From positions 124,001-188,000 of the forward strand of contig NZ_FNFM01000012.1 of the NCBI RefSeq assembly GCF_900101095.1: a DNA stretch of 64,000 bases, in the 5' to 3' direction. The position numbers and the translations under genes were made by a program. The DNA is from Actinopolyspora mzabensis (lineage in GTDB: Bacteria > Actinomycetota > Actinomycetes > Mycobacteriales > Pseudonocardiaceae). This document shows positions 63,897 through 64,000 of this stretch, one piece after another (the stretch's first letter is position 1; every line of letters starts with the position of its first letter). The notes under the pieces were generated by a model. The model saw only the letters and a list, made by a program, of their open reading frames with translations, searched no databases and had not been told where the DNA came from.

Positions 63897-64000
63897 GCCG
63901 CATCAGCCGCAACCACATCTTCCATGACCGAGGGGGCGGCACCCCGCTTATGAGCAGGAATCCTGTCTCAGGAGGCGAGCACCCCGGCAGGACATACCTT
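63893..64000 (+). CDS. Start of a coupled ORF, cut by the window end
   Basis: An ATG overlapping the preceding stop opens a frame of 36 codons (MSRISRNHIFHDRGGGTPLM onward) still open at the window edge. The overlap suggests translational coupling, but the segment is too short for assignment. Confidence 0.35.
   Translation, partial: MSRISRNHIFHDRGGGTPLMSRNPVSGGEHPGRTYL

Noticed and set aside
1-64000. CRISPR arrays, rRNA, tmRNA and SRP RNA
   Set aside because: No regularly spaced repeats, and none of the conserved RNA signatures were seen on reading the window.

Overview
The window is high-GC (about 68-70%), densely coding DNA with strong G/C preference at codon third positions. Gene families such as GAF-ANTAR regulators, AfsR/SARP regulators, DUF397 with XRE regulators, DUF574 methyltransferases, SAV_915, EspC-like ESX proteins, DUF4360, DUF2332 and Acg-type nitroreductases place it in an actinomycete chromosome. 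A member of the Pseudonocardiales (Actinopolyspora or Saccharopolyspora type) fits best. No rRNA, convincing tRNA, CRISPR array or phage module was seen.

Layout. 0-2.4 kb: one small leftward ORF at the edge, then about 2 kb without a convincing gene. 2.4-9.4 kb: regulatory and stress genes (STAS anti-anti-sigma-like, GAF-ANTAR, SDR-like NAD-binding protein, AfsR-type regulator), a secreted M23 peptidase and a GNAT. 9.4-11.2 kb: a tight leftward ESX/type VII-like operon (SAV_915-like, EspC-like, and a WXG-type protein with a Gly/Ala-rich membrane-like tail). 11.4-22.1 kb: a block whose families match the Mycobacterium tuberculosis DosR dormancy regulon: beta-phosphoglucomutase-OtsB fusion, P2-type cation ATPase, GH65 phosphorylase, two Acg-like nitroreductases and two universal stress proteins. 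22.3-28.4 kb: GH38 mannosidase, DUF4360 secreted protein with a CebR-like box, DUF2332 and DUF4185. 28.6-31.3 kb: an AurF-type diiron oxygenase coupled to a ferredoxin-fused reductase. 31.6-35.3 kb: a CorC/HlyC-like membrane protein pair, a tandem DUF427 protein and a small zinc-ribbon protein.

35.4-45 kb is an accessory region: a truncated TPR gene, hairpin-rich DNA, a duplicated module with XRE and DUF397 genes, candidate structured RNA and bidirectional terminators, small Cys-pair proteins, an Imm1-like frameshifted remnant, a frameshifted secreted protein, and stretches without clear genes. 45.1-47.1 kb is an IS607-family element (serine recombinase TnpA plus TnpB); its TnpB has lost one zinc-ribbon cysteine.

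47-53 kb carries an LLM oxidoreductase, a ROK regulator, a NodB-type deacetylase, and GH11 and GH10 xylanases; the GH10 gene has a CebR-like box. 53.4 kb holds a second DUF574 methyltransferase. 54.5-61.9 kb is a leftward alpha-glucoside uptake locus (LacI regulator, binding lipoprotein, two permeases, GH13 alpha-glucosidase, MsmX/UgpC-type ATPase). A lipoate-ligase-family gene and an unrecognised membrane protein coupled to a truncated ORF close the window.

Functionally the window combines plant-polysaccharide and maltodextrin-type uptake with trehalose turnover. In the trehalose branch OtsB makes trehalose, GH65 could phosphorolyse it to beta-glucose-1-phosphate, and the PGM domain could return glucose-6-phosphate. 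This sits beside stress/dormancy-type proteins and a type VII-type secreted protein operon. All functions are inferred from motifs and family knowledge; no database search was run.
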